From Catenuloplanes atrovinosus (lineage in GTDB: Bacteria > Actinomycetota > Actinomycetes > Mycobacteriales > Micromonosporaceae): a DNA stretch of 64,000 nt. Location of the stretch: positions 7,382,501-7,446,500 of the forward strand of contig NZ_JAVDYB010000001.1 in NCBI RefSeq assembly GCF_031458235.1, in the 5' to 3' direction. Below the pieces are notes generated by a model. The model was given only the letters and a program-made list of their open reading frames with translations. It did not search any database and was not told where the DNA came from. The position numbers and the translations under genes are program-made. Shown here piece by piece: positions 52,863 through 61,794 of this stretch (positions are counted from its first letter, which is position 1; each line of letters opens with the position of its first letter).

Positions 52863-54371
52863 TCACACCACGTCCACGAGGTCGGGGCCGGTGAGCGTGT
52901 CGCAGGTGGCGAGCAGCAGCTCCATCGACGGGTCCTGGAACGCGATGTAGGGCAGCGCGATCGGGATTCCGTCCGGCGGGATCGGCGACTCCGGCGTCAG
53001 CGTGATCGGGATGCCGAGCAGCGACCCGGTGAACCTCGTGGCGTAGAACCTGACGTCGCCCTCGACGCCCAGCTTGGAGCTGGTGATCGGCGACAGCTCC
53101 TGGTGGCGCGGCGTCTGGAGCGTGAAGTCGTGGGTGTACGCCCTGGTCATCGAGAACTGCAACGCCTTGATCGTGGTGCCGTCCACGCGCGGCATGTCCA
53201 CGATGCCGTCCATGCCCAGGTTCCACATCTCCACCTTGCTGCCGGTCAGCAGCGACGGCCGCATCGCCACCGGCGGCACCCCCTCCGGCACGCCCAACTG
53301 CTTCACCTCCTCCCGCGGCTCCTCACCCGCGGGCTCCTCCCCCGGCTGAACGGGGCTGCCGGGCGCCCCGGTGTCTCCGGGGCGGCCGGGATCGCCGGGG
53401 TCATCCGGCTGCCCGGGACCGGCACCGGGCGGCTCCGGGCCGCCGCACTCCTCCTCCGCGTCACCGGACGCGGACGGGCTCGGCGACGGACTCCTCTTCC
53501 CACCGAGGCCGAGCAGCTCGCCGATCCCGCCGGCGATGTCCCCGATCAGTCCGTCGATCGGCCCCGGCGACCGGCTCGCCGACGGCGACGCGCTCGGCGA
53601 CGCCGTCGGGCATGCCGCCGCATGCGCCGCTCCGGCACCCGGCAACACCGCCCCACCCGCCGCGACGATCAAAATCCACACCGAGAACCAGCGGGTACGC
53701 CCCCGCGAGCGCGGCGAGGGTGCGGCATCCGGTGCCACGGCCGGTCGCAGCGCGGGAGTCTCGCCGTACCGTCGTGGCCGCTCTTGATCGGCGGTTCCGG
53801 CCCCGGGCGCCGGGCCGGTGTCGTCGGGGCCGCCGTCCCCGTCAGCTTTTGGGCCGGTCGGCTCCACGGCGCCGTCGTCCCCGGCCGCCGGTCCGCCGTC
53901 CCCGATCCGCGCGGTGTCACCGACGCCGGCGGTTTCGTCACCGGATCCGACGGCCTCATCGTCAGCGTGGCCGTCGCCGGCCGCGGGAGTCGCCGGCCCC
54001 GGTGGCGCCCAGCCGAAGGCCAGCGCCGAGCCCAACCCGCCCAGCACCAGCCCGACGAAGAAGCCGCCCAGGTTGATCGCCATCAGTGAGAAGACCGACG
54101 TGATCGCGCCGATGACGGCGTAGAACATGTGCTGCGCCGGCGTGAACCAGATCAGCAGCCCGCAGGTGGCCAGCACCCCGGGGATCAGCCAGCTCAGATA
54201 GCCGCTCGGCCCCACGTGCACGGACAGGCCGTTGATGCCGCCGCCCTGGGTCGAGCCGAACATCTCCAGCCCGGCCAGGATCAGCAGCAGCCCACCCCAG
54301 AACGGCCTGGTCCCGCGCCAGCGGCCGAAGGCGCGCCACCCTCTGGCGGCGCGGGCGGCCAGGTCTCCCAT
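52863..54371 (-). CDS. DUF6114 membrane protein with long Pro/Ser/acidic linker
   Basis: A 502-residue protein. Four N-terminal TM helices (about 20-120) form the DUF6114 part. An acidic Gly/Asp-rich linker (about 130-215), a further TM segment (about 228-250, FSVWILIVAAGGAVLPGAG) and a second Ser/Pro-rich linker (about 255-360) follow. The C-terminal globular domain (about 365-502) contains LGMDGIVDMP and FTLQTPRHQ. It pairs with the DUF6230 gene just upstream, a conserved neighbour pair in actinomycetes; the role is unknown. Confidence 0.82.
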   Translation of the reverse strand: MGDLAARAARGWRAFGRWRGTRPFWGGLLLILAGLEMFGSTQGGGINGLSVHVGPSGYLSWLIPGVLATCGLLIWFTPAQHMFYAVIGAITSVFSLMAINLGGFFVGLVLGGLGSALAFGWAPPGPATPAAGDGHADDEAVGSGDETAGVGDTARIGDGGPAAGDDGAVEPTGPKADGDGGPDDTGPAPGAGTADQERPRRYGETPALRPAVAPDAAPSPRSRGRTRWFSVWILIVAAGGAVLPGAGAAHAAACPTASPSASPSASRSPGPIDGLIGDIAGGIGELLGLGGKRSPSPSPSASGDAEEECGGPEPPGAGPGQPDDPGDPGRPGDTGAPGSPVQPGEEPAGEEPREEVKQLGVPEGVPPVAMRPSLLTGSKVEMWNLGMDGIVDMPRVDGTTIKALQFSMTRAYTHDFTLQTPRHQELSPITSSKLGVEGDVRFYATRFTGSLLGIPITLTPESPIPPDGIPIALPYIAFQDPSMELLLATCDTLTGPDLVDVV

Positions 54372-54429
54372 CTCCGCTCCCTCTGGTGCGTGCCCTCCGG
54401 TCCGCGCGGGGCGGGCCGGAGGGCGCCGG

Positions 54430-55047
54430 TCAGAAGCACTCCTTGGCGTCGTCGCCGACGTTGACCTTGAGCCGCAGGCCGGTGAGCGCGAACGTGCCGG
54501 CCGTGGTGGTCCACGCGACCTGCCGGAGGTTGTTGATCGTGACGTGGTCGGCCTGCTGGCCGAACAGCCCCGGCTGGCCCTTCGCGCCGTCGCCGCCCTT
54601 GTTCAGCGTGGACGCGTCCCGGCCGATCTCGATGTTGGTGAACGTGGCGTCGCCCTCGAGCTCGTCCACGTCGAGGACCAGGTTGCTGGCCGTGGCCGGG
54701 TTGTCGCCGCCGCCCGCGTTGATGGTCAGGATCACGCGGCCGACCAGCGGGTTCGACGCGTTGACGGACTGGCACAGGTTGTACAGCTCGGCCTCGCGGA
54801 TCGCGGAGACCGCGGTCGGGTGCCGCTCGCCGCCCTGCTCGGTCGCGATGCCGCCGTACTGGGCGAACCCGTCGCCCTCCAGCCGGTCCGCGGCCACCTT
54901 GAAGGTGCTGCCGGAGACCGAGAACGACGCCGCGATCGCGCCGTTGGACATGCCGAAGACCATGAATCCGGTGGCGATCACCGTGGGTACGCCGAGGATC
55001 GCGGCCCGGCGCCAGCGCACGTGTCCTTTCGCCTGTCTCTCCTGCAC
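54430..55047 (-). CDS. DUF6230 exported protein
   Basis: A 205-residue protein with a signal peptide (WRRAAILGVPTVIATGFMVF, then SNGAIAA) and a beta-rich mature domain (FSVSGSTFKVAADRLEGDGF, LVLDVDELEGDATFTNIEIG, TGTFALTGLRLKVNV). GTG 55047 follows GAGGAGGAACC. Some databases label relatives as cholesterol esterases, but no catalytic Ser motif is visible. It lies 58 bp upstream of the DUF6114 gene and is probably its co-expressed partner. Confidence 0.82.
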   Translation of the reverse strand: MQERQAKGHVRWRRAAILGVPTVIATGFMVFGMSNGAIAASFSVSGSTFKVAADRLEGDGFAQYGGIATEQGGERHPTAVSAIREAELYNLCQSVNASNPLVGRVILTINAGGGDNPATASNLVLDVDELEGDATFTNIEIGRDASTLNKGGDGAKGQPGLFGQQADHVTINNLRQVAWTTTAGTFALTGLRLKVNVGDDAKECF

Positions 55048-55373
55048 GGTTCCTCCTCACGACGGGGGATACGCCTATCGCGGCGGGACTCGTGGCGTAG
55101 GCGTCTGGTGAGGCGTTTCGGCCGTCCGCGGGCCCTTACCGGCCGGTAACGAAGCGCGGAGCCAATGATTGTGCGAAGCGACGTGGCTCACAACCCCACG
55201 GCTACCCACGGGTAACCAGCGCGCGACGCGCTCGGCTACGCCGCGTGCAATGATTGCCGACCGGTTAACCGGACAAAGCAGGCCAAGCTACCGCCTACGG
55301 CTCACCAGCCGTAAGCGATCTCCATCGATAATTACGATTGGATAACGGCCACCGGAGAGATCGCTGTGGATCT
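55048..55373. promoter_or_regulatory. 326-bp intergenic region with several palindromes
   Basis: Holds TACCCACGGGTA (55203-55214), the perfect CCGGTTAACCGG (55261-55272), a hairpin TACGGC...GCCGTA (55296-55301/55308-55313) that could end the CNNM gene, and two copies of CAATGATTG (55163-55171, 55248-55256), which is itself palindromic around one base. It probably contains the DUF6230/DUF6114 promoter and operators. No gene seen. Confidence 0.5.
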
Positions 55374-56693
55374 CTAGCGCGCCTCGGCCGGCTGCTCCTC
55401 GCCCTCGGCGAGCGCGCCGTCCGGCAGCCTCCGCAGGCTCACGCCGGTGATCGCGTGGTGGTCCACCGACGTCACGCCCGCCTCCCAGCCGTCGACCGTG
55501 ACCGTCTCGCCCGCCACGGTCGGGATGTGGCCCAGCAGCGTCAGCATCATGCCGGCCACGGTCGTGTAGTCGCCGGGCGGCCGCTCGTCCAGCTCCACGC
55601 CGATGTCCGGCAGGTCGTGCACCGGGAACGTGCCGGGCAGCGACAGTGTGCCGTCCGGCTCGGTCCGCACCGACTGCACGTCCCGGTCCGTCTCGTCGTA
55701 GATCTCGCCGACGATCTCCTCGAGCACGTCCTCCAGCGTGACGATCCCGTCGATCGCGCCGCGCTCGTCCACCACCAGCGCTATGTGCTGCCGCTCCGCC
55801 TTGAACTGGCGTAGCGCGTCGGAGATCAGCAGCGAGTCGGGCAGCAGCATCGGCGGGCGCGCGCAGTCGTCGACCGTGCGCTCGTCCGGCACGCCGATCA
55901 GGTCCCGCAGGTGCACCACGCCGACCACGTCGTCGAGCATGCTGTGCCGGACCACCGGCGCGCGCGAGTGGCCGGAGGCGGCCAGCACCAGGCGCGCGGC
56001 CTCCGCCGTGGTGCCCGAGTCGAGCGTGAAGACCCGCAGCCGCGGCACCAGCACCGCGCGCAACTGCCGCTCCGCGATCTCCACCGCACCGCTGATGATG
56101 GTCTGCTGCTCGACCGTGAACCCGCGGTGACCGGCGACGATGTCGCGCAACTCGTCCGGGCTGATCTCCTCGCGCTCCTCGGACGGGTCGATGCCGAACG
56201 CGCGCACCACCAGGTCCGTGGTGGCACCGAGCGCCCACACGGCGGGCCGGGAGACCGAGGCGAGCAGGTTCAGCGGGCGGGCGACCGCGAGCGCCCAGCC
56301 CTCCGCGCGCTGCATCGCGATCCGCTTCGGCGCCAGCTCGCCGAAGACGAGCGTGACGAACGTGAGCGCCAGCGTGACCAGCACGATCGACACCGGCTCG
56401 GCCGCGCCGCCGAGCGGGCTGAGCAGCGGCACCAGCGGCTGGGCCAGCGACACCGCCGCGGCCGCGGACGCGAGGAAGCCGGCCAGCGTGATGCCGATCT
56501 GGATGGTGGCGAGGAACCGGTTCGGATCCTTCGACAGCCGGGCCAGCACCCGGCCGGCGGCGCCACCCTCCCGCTCCAGCCGCTGCACCTGGCTCTCCCG
56601 CAGGGAGACCAGCGCCATCTCGCTTCCCGCGAACGCCGCGTTGAGCACGACCAGCACGCCGACCAGCGCGAGCTGTGTCCATAGCTCCTGCAC
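55374..56693 (-). CDS. CNNM/CorC (HlyC) family integral membrane protein with CBS pair
   Basis: A 439-residue protein: a DUF21/CNNM membrane domain (about 1-190, with LNAAFAGSEMALVSL and ELAPKRIA), a CBS pair (about 200-320, VVGVVHLRDLIG and IDGIVTLEDVLEEIVGEIYDE) and a C-terminal transporter-associated CorC_HlyC domain (about 335-425). Homologues move or sense Mg2+/Co2+. GTG 56693 follows GAGGAG. It lies downstream of the conservon on the same strand after a small ORF. Confidence 0.93.
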   Translation of the reverse strand: MQELWTQLALVGVLVVLNAAFAGSEMALVSLRESQVQRLEREGGAAGRVLARLSKDPNRFLATIQIGITLAGFLASAAAAVSLAQPLVPLLSPLGGAAEPVSIVLVTLALTFVTLVFGELAPKRIAMQRAEGWALAVARPLNLLASVSRPAVWALGATTDLVVRAFGIDPSEEREEISPDELRDIVAGHRGFTVEQQTIISGAVEIAERQLRAVLVPRLRVFTLDSGTTAEAARLVLAASGHSRAPVVRHSMLDDVVGVVHLRDLIGVPDERTVDDCARPPMLLPDSLLISDALRQFKAERQHIALVVDERGAIDGIVTLEDVLEEIVGEIYDETDRDVQSVRTEPDGTLSLPGTFPVHDLPDIGVELDERPPGDYTTVAGMMLTLLGHIPTVAGETVTVDGWEAGVTSVDHHAITGVSLRRLPDGALAEGEEQPAEAR

Positions 56694-56776
56694 CGCAGGC
56701 TCCTCACCGCCGGTGAACCTCAGTCCTCCGGGCTCTTTCCCCCCGGTGGGCGGGATGAACCCTCGGCGCGCTCAGG

Positions 56777-56956
56777 TCACGCGGCGCGGCGGTGCACGCC
56801 CCGGTAGGTGCCGAAGCGCAGGCCCAGCCGCACCGGCGGGCTCGGCGGCTCGGCCTGCTCGGGCACCTGGCGGCGCACCGTGGTCACGCCCTCGGCGGGC
56901 ACCTCGCCGCCGATCAGGCGCCGGATCCGCCGAAGTTTGATCCCCCGCTTGCTCAT
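56777..56956 (-). CDS. Small hypothetical protein (59 residues) after the conservon
   Basis: A 59-residue, basic open frame starting MSKRGIKLRRIRRLIGGEVP with GGGGGAG seven bases upstream of ATG 56956, and ending in RGVHRRAA. Strong SD, good third-position GC and placement between DUF742 and the CNNM gene support it as real. It occupies the position where a conservon GTPase gene would be expected. No family recognised. Confidence 0.6.
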   Translation of the reverse strand: MSKRGIKLRRIRRLIGGEVPAEGVTTVRRQVPEQAEPPSPPVRLGLRFGTYRGVHRRAA

Positions 56957-57015
56957 GCCCTGCTCCCCCTGTGTCGACGTCTCTGCGCCAGACCCTATGG
57001 CGGGGGTACGACATT

Positions 57016-57444
57016 TCAGAGCGAGCGCAGGCCGTCCGCCACCCTGGTCATGGTCTCCTCGGTCGGCCCGTCCGGCTCCCCGGTCTCGTGCACGGCCAGG
57101 TGCCCGGCCGCGGCCAGGTCACCGACCAGCACCATGGTCACGCCGAGGTGCAGCCCGAGCCGCGCGCTCAGCTCGACCACGGACAGCGACTCCACGCAGA
57201 GCCGGACGATCTCCCGCTCCTCCGGGGAGAGCGCGTCCGTCGGCTCGCCCCAGCGCGCCACCACGTGCGTCTCCAGCCCGATGTCCGCGGCGTCGCCGGC
57301 CGCGCGGACCCGCCCGGCGGTCAGCACGAACGGCCGGAACCCGGTGGACGTGTTCCAGGACGGTCCCGACGCGGGCGCGGCGCGCAGGTACGGCCGGATC
57401 CGCGGCAGCCCCGCGGACCCGTCGTCGTGCTGCGGCCCGGTCAC
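57016..57444 (-). CDS. DUF742 family protein (CvnC-like)
   Basis: A 142-residue protein with the characteristic IRPYLRAAP, RPFVLTAGR and LSPEEREIVRLCVESLSVVELSARLGLHLGVTMVLVGDL (given in parts: SVVELSARLGLHLGV) regions; the last is a winged-helix-like DUF742 core. GTG 57444 overlaps the roadblock-gene stop (GTGA). In Streptomyces conservons, CvnC links roadblock CvnB to the membrane kinase and GTPase. It is the last recognisable conservon gene here. Confidence 0.92.
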   Translation of the reverse strand: MTGPQHDDGSAGLPRIRPYLRAAPASGPSWNTSTGFRPFVLTAGRVRAAGDAADIGLETHVVARWGEPTDALSPEEREIVRLCVESLSVVELSARLGLHLGVTMVLVGDLAAAGHLAVHETGEPDGPTEETMTRVADGLRSL

Positions 57445-57863
57445 GTCCGAACGTGACTCTTCAGCTCGTTGATCAGCTTCGGCGTGAGCGCGTCGCCCGC
57501 CTTGTTGGCGAACAGCGTCATCTCGTAGGCGAGCGTGCCCAGGTTCGCGGAGCGCTCGGCGATCACGCCGAGCACCGAGCCCTCGCTGATCGACGTCACC
57601 AGCAGGTATCCCTCGTCCATGTCCAGGATGACCCGGTTCAGCCCGCCGAGCGGGTAGCAGCTCGCCGCACCCGCGGCCAGGCTGGTCAGCCCGGCGACGA
57701 CGGCGGCCAGCCGCTCGGACGCCGCCCGGTCCTGGGCGCTGGTCATGGCCATCAGCAGGCCGTCGGAGGACACGGCGATCGCCTGGATCACGCCCGCGGT
57801 GCCGGAGGCGAACGTGTCCAGCAGCCAGTTGAAGGTCTTTGCCTCGGTGCTCATGGCGCTCAT
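57441..57863 (-). CDS. Roadblock/LC7 domain protein (CvnB-like)
   Basis: A 140-residue protein with the roadblock fold: NWLLDTFASGTAGVIQAIAV, SSDGLLMAMT, the SEGSVLGVIA strand. It is the usual regulatory partner of a Ras-like GTPase. Its start overlaps the kinase stop by 4 bp and its own stop overlaps the DUF742 start, so the three are strictly coupled. Confidence 0.93.
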   Translation of the reverse strand: MSAMSTEAKTFNWLLDTFASGTAGVIQAIAVSSDGLLMAMTSAQDRAASERLAAVVAGLTSLAAGAASCYPLGGLNRVILDMDEGYLLVTSISEGSVLGVIAERSANLGTLAYEMTLFANKAGDALTPKLINELKSHVRT

Positions 57864-60388
57864 CGAGTGGTTCCCTCGTCGGTGTGCTCGTCGGATCGGG
57901 CGGCACGCAGGCCTCGGGCGACGCCCGACTCGAACTGCCGCATCAGCTCACGTACCTTCTCCGGGTCCTGGCGGACCGGCGCGGTTCCCGGCCGGACGAT
58001 CCTGGGTGGCACGAGCGGAACGTCCTGGCTGCCGAGCGTGGCGCCCGGCACCCGCTTCCGCAGTCCGATACCCAGGTCGGCCGGGTCGACAACCGTGATC
58101 TCGGTGGTCGGTGAGGTGTCCTCGGCCGCCTGGAGCACGTGCGGTGGCGGATCGTCGACCACCTCGACACGCGACGCGACCGCCGGCACGATCAGCGGCC
58201 GCGGGACCTCCACCGTGTCCGCCGTCCGGCCGTCCGCGTCCACCACGATCAGCGGGCTGGACGGCGGCCGGGGCCCGGGCAGTGCCAGCGGCGCGGCCGG
58301 CGCCGCGCGGTACTCCACCACGGGCCGCACCCGCAGCGGCGTCGTCACCGGCGCGGGCGCGTCCGGCACCGGCGGCGGGTCCGCCGCGGTGGCCGAGATG
58401 GCGAACGCGTTCCACGACGGGCCCGCCTCCAGGCTCCGGCTCGCCCGGTCCAGCAGCGCGGCCTCGACGCCCGGCACGGAGTCGGCGTCCTCCACCCGTA
58501 CCGCCGGAAGGTCCTGAGGCTCCTCCGGCTCCGGCAGGATCAGCTGGCGGCGGCCGAGCAGCACCGTGGCCGTGACCCCGCCGCCGGGCGTCTCGGAGAG
58601 CGTGACCGGCATGCCCTGCCGGCGGGACAGGCGGCCCACCACGAGCAGCCCGAGCACCTCGGTGGGCGCCAGGTCGAGCCGCTCGCGGCGGGCCAGCCGC
58701 GTGTTCTCCCACTCCAGCCGCTCCGGCGGCAGGCCAAGGCCGTGATCGGTGATGATCAGGCGTACGCCGTTGCGCGCCGGCGCGGCCGTGACCGTGACGC
58801 GCGTATCCGGCGGCGAGAACGTGCAGGCGTTCTCCATCAGCTCCGCGATCACCAGCGTGAGGTCCGCGATCGCGGGCGGCAGCACGTCGATGGTGTCCGG
58901 CACGTCCACGTCCACCCGCGGGTAGCCCTCGATCTGGCCGAGCGCGAGCCGGACCACGTGCAGCAGCGGCATGGGCTCGCTGTGCTGGCCCGCGTCGGTG
59001 CCGCCGCCGGAGAGCGCGACCAGGCTGCTGGCGTTGCGGCGCAGCCGGCTCGCCATGTGGTCGAGCCGGTAGAGGTTCTCCAGCCGGGCCGGGTCGGTCT
59101 CCTCGCGCTCCAGCGCGTCGATCAGCGACAGCTGGCGGTCGACCAGGTTCTCCGTGCGGCGCCCGATGTGGCCGAACATCTGCGCCACGTTCCGCCGGCC
59201 GGCGACCTGCCGCTCGACCAGCCGGGCCGCGGTGCTCTGCACCCGGTTGAACGCGTGCGCGAGGTCGCTGACCTCGTCGTCGCCGCGCACCCGGAGCGGG
59301 TCGAGCCGGACCGGTGAGGTCGACTCGGCCTCGTCGTCCGCGACCCGGGTCAGCTCCTCCTCGGTGAGCCGGGCGACCCGGTCCGCGGTCTCGGTGAGCC
59401 GCAGCAGCGGCCGGGTCACCCGGCGCGCGGTGATCAGCGCGGCGGCTCCCACGGCCGCGGTGAGCAGCAGGGTCAGCGTCAGCACCAGGTACGCCGTGGT
59501 GGTCGCGGCCCGCCGGTCGGCCACCACCAGGTCACCCACGTCGCGGGCGATCTGGTCCTCGATGAACCGGCCGTTGACCAGCACCGACTGGATGAACGGC
59601 AGCATCCGCGCGGCGTCCAGCGCGTCGGCGGTGCCGGCCGGGTCGGCGGCGAACCGCGCGAAGAAGTCGTCGCCGGTCGCGAGCCGCAGCTGGGCCAGCA
59701 CCGACTCGTACGCCGCGGTCTGCTCCGCGTCGGCGAAGCCGCGGAAGCGCGCGATCTCCCGGTCCAGCGCCGCGAACCGCCCGGCGGCCCGCGCGACGGC
59801 GGTGGCGTTCGGCCCGGCCGCGAGGTCGAGCAGCACGTACGCCGCGGCGCTGGCCTCCTCGTCGACGCGCAGCGCCGCGTCCAGCGCCAGCACGCGACGC
59901 CCCGGCGCGGTGCCGCCGTCCGCCACCTCGGTCAGCCGCAGCCCGTCGATGAACCGCGTGATGACCTGCCCGAACCCGGCGCCGATCGCGTCGGTGCCGG
60001 CGGTCCGGTCCAGCACCTCGCGCCGCACGCCGGCCAGCTCGCCGACCGCGTCGGCCGCCGAGGTCAGCTCCGGCGTGAGCGCGCCCTCGCGGCGCAGGTC
60101 GGCGGTCCAGTCGGTGACGCGGGCGGTCTGCAGTTCGAGGCGGGAGCGGTCGGTGAGGCCGCGGACGTAGGCGACGGAGAGCAGCCGCTCCTGTTGCAGC
60201 GCCTGCACCACCGCGCCGACGCGGCCGGCCTGGATGACCCGTTCCGCGGTGCCGGACGCGCGCGACGCCTCCTGCATGCGGTCGACCACCACCGGCACCG
60301 CGAGCGTGATCAGCCCGAGCAGCGGCACCGCCATGACCAGGGCGAGCCGGCCCTGGACGCGCAGCGCGGGAAACTCAACGCGTCGCAC
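57860..60388 (-). CDS. Nitrate/nitrite-sensing-type histidine kinase-like protein (CvnA-like)
   Basis: An 842-residue membrane sensor. An N-terminal TM helix (about 15-36), an extracytoplasmic NIT-type domain (about 50-280), a second TM (about 300-322) and HAMP (about 323-400) precede DHMASRLRRNASSLVALSG, the conservon-kinase signature, and an HATPase domain (about 480-625, ELMENACTFSPPD, DHGLGLP). A Pro/Val-rich tail follows. The usual phosphoacceptor His is not at the canonical place. Its start overlaps the upstream accessory gene by 14 bp. Confidence 0.92.
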   Translation of the reverse strand: MRRVEFPALRVQGRLALVMAVPLLGLITLAVPVVVDRMQEASRASGTAERVIQAGRVGAVVQALQQERLLSVAYVRGLTDRSRLELQTARVTDWTADLRREGALTPELTSAADAVGELAGVRREVLDRTAGTDAIGAGFGQVITRFIDGLRLTEVADGGTAPGRRVLALDAALRVDEEASAAAYVLLDLAAGPNATAVARAAGRFAALDREIARFRGFADAEQTAAYESVLAQLRLATGDDFFARFAADPAGTADALDAARMLPFIQSVLVNGRFIEDQIARDVGDLVVADRRAATTTAYLVLTLTLLLTAAVGAAALITARRVTRPLLRLTETADRVARLTEEELTRVADDEAESTSPVRLDPLRVRGDDEVSDLAHAFNRVQSTAARLVERQVAGRRNVAQMFGHIGRRTENLVDRQLSLIDALEREETDPARLENLYRLDHMASRLRRNASSLVALSGGGTDAGQHSEPMPLLHVVRLALGQIEGYPRVDVDVPDTIDVLPPAIADLTLVIAELMENACTFSPPDTRVTVTAAPARNGVRLIITDHGLGLPPERLEWENTRLARRERLDLAPTEVLGLLVVGRLSRRQGMPVTLSETPGGGVTATVLLGRRQLILPEPEEPQDLPAVRVEDADSVPGVEAALLDRASRSLEAGPSWNAFAISATAADPPPVPDAPAPVTTPLRVRPVVEYRAAPAAPLALPGPRPPSSPLIVVDADGRTADTVEVPRPLIVPAVASRVEVVDDPPPHVLQAAEDTSPTTEITVVDPADLGIGLRKRVPGATLGSQDVPLVPPRIVRPGTAPVRQDPEKVRELMRQFESGVARGLRAARSDEHTDEGTTR

Positions 60389-61481
60389 CGGCCCGCCTCC
60401 GTCTCGGCGACCAGACGTCCTCCCCGGCCGGCGTCTCCTCGGCGTGCCGCGGTAACGGCTCCACGCGCGCGTCCTGAGGCGCGGGGCGCGCCCGGTTCAC
60501 CACCAGCGGCAGCGCGAACGGCACGGCCGCGATCAGCAGGGCCAGCACCAGCATCACCACCGCGGTGGTGCGCCGCGCGCCCAACTCCCCGGCGCGCTCG
60601 CGCAGCAACGTGTCCAGCTCGGTGAGCACGGTGGTCATCAGCTCGGCCTGGGCGCGCTGCGCCTCGGTGCGCGCGGGGGAGAGCTGCGCTGCCGTCGCGG
60701 CGTCGGTCTGTGCGCCGTCCGCCACCACGTAGAGCTTGTCCACGCCCTGCCGGAACCGGTTGAGGCCGGTCAGCAGCTTGGTGCTGAGCGTGTCGCTCTC
60801 CGTCTCGTCCAGCGAGGCCTGGAGGTTGTCGGTGAGGTCCGCGACGCGGCCGTCGACGAGCGTGCGGGTGGCGAGCAGCCGGCCGAGCAGCGCGGGCCGG
60901 TCCGCGGGCGCGGCGCCGACGGCCAGGTCGGCCAGGTCCGCGAGGCGCCCGGTGCCGACGATCAGCGCGGGCAGTTCCGCGGCGCCGGCTTCCTGGAGGT
61001 GGAACGTGTCGCCGCGCGGGTCCCGGCTGAGGTCCGCGTTGTCGCGGACCTCCTCGTGCAGCGCGAGCAGCAGGTCGGTGATCGCGGCGTAGGCCTCGTA
61101 GACCGCGGTGGTGCTGCCGGTGACGCCGCCCAGCGCCTCGATCTTGGCGCGCGCGTCGGTCCAGCGCGCCGTGGTGCCGAGCGTCGCGCCGAGCCGGGCG
61201 TCCACACCGTCCACGGCCGCCACCGCGCCGTTGACCGGATCGAGCGACGGGCTCTGGTGCAGCGCGGCCGATTGCGCCTCGGCCATCACGCGGGTGAGTT
61301 CGCCGAGCGCGATCGCGTATTCGACGCCGTCACGCTCGCGGCCGACGGATTCCAATCGCTCGCTCGTGCCGTTCCAGCTCTGTCCGAAAAGTATCGCGAC
61401 CGGCACGAGGATCAGCACGATCGCGAGGAGACCCGGCGCGGAACGCGACCATAGACGCGCACGCCGCACTGGCATGATCAC
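60375..61481 (-). CDS. Membrane sensor accessory protein upstream of the conservon kinase
   Basis: A 368-residue protein: one N-terminal TM (about 12-33), a long helical extracytoplasmic domain (about 40-300) resembling the four-helix NIT/4HB sensor modules, a second TM (about 305-328) and a short basic tail. There is no kinase or HAMP domain. GTG 61481 follows AGGGG. It is translationally coupled with the NIT kinase. It looks like a duplicated sensor half that could modulate the kinase. Confidence 0.82.
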   Translation of the reverse strand: MIMPVRRARLWSRSAPGLLAIVLILVPVAILFGQSWNGTSERLESVGRERDGVEYAIALGELTRVMAEAQSAALHQSPSLDPVNGAVAAVDGVDARLGATLGTTARWTDARAKIEALGGVTGSTTAVYEAYAAITDLLLALHEEVRDNADLSRDPRGDTFHLQEAGAAELPALIVGTGRLADLADLAVGAAPADRPALLGRLLATRTLVDGRVADLTDNLQASLDETESDTLSTKLLTGLNRFRQGVDKLYVVADGAQTDAATAAQLSPARTEAQRAQAELMTTVLTELDTLLRERAGELGARRTTAVVMLVLALLIAAVPFALPLVVNRARPAPQDARVEPLPRHAEETPAGEDVWSPRRRRAGATR

Positions 61482-61794
61482 AATGCACCCCTAGCCCACT
61501 GCCGCCCGTATCGCCGCCCACGGCACGCGGTAGCCGCGGTGATCGCCCCGTGCGAACCGGACGTCGCCAACGGGTAGGAAAGTAGCGGAAGTTGGCCGCC
61601 TAATGGGATTTTCGATTAGAGAGAAATTCTCCTGATTCTCTGCTACCGCACGACCCCTTACTGAGCGCAAAACCGCTCGCCACGCACAGCAATCGCGGCG
61701 GTTCCCGGACCGATCCGTATGGATATGGTCATTCCGGGCGAACCATCTCGGGCGAAACCGAATAATGGGGACCATCCGGCCCGTTGGAGGCTCG

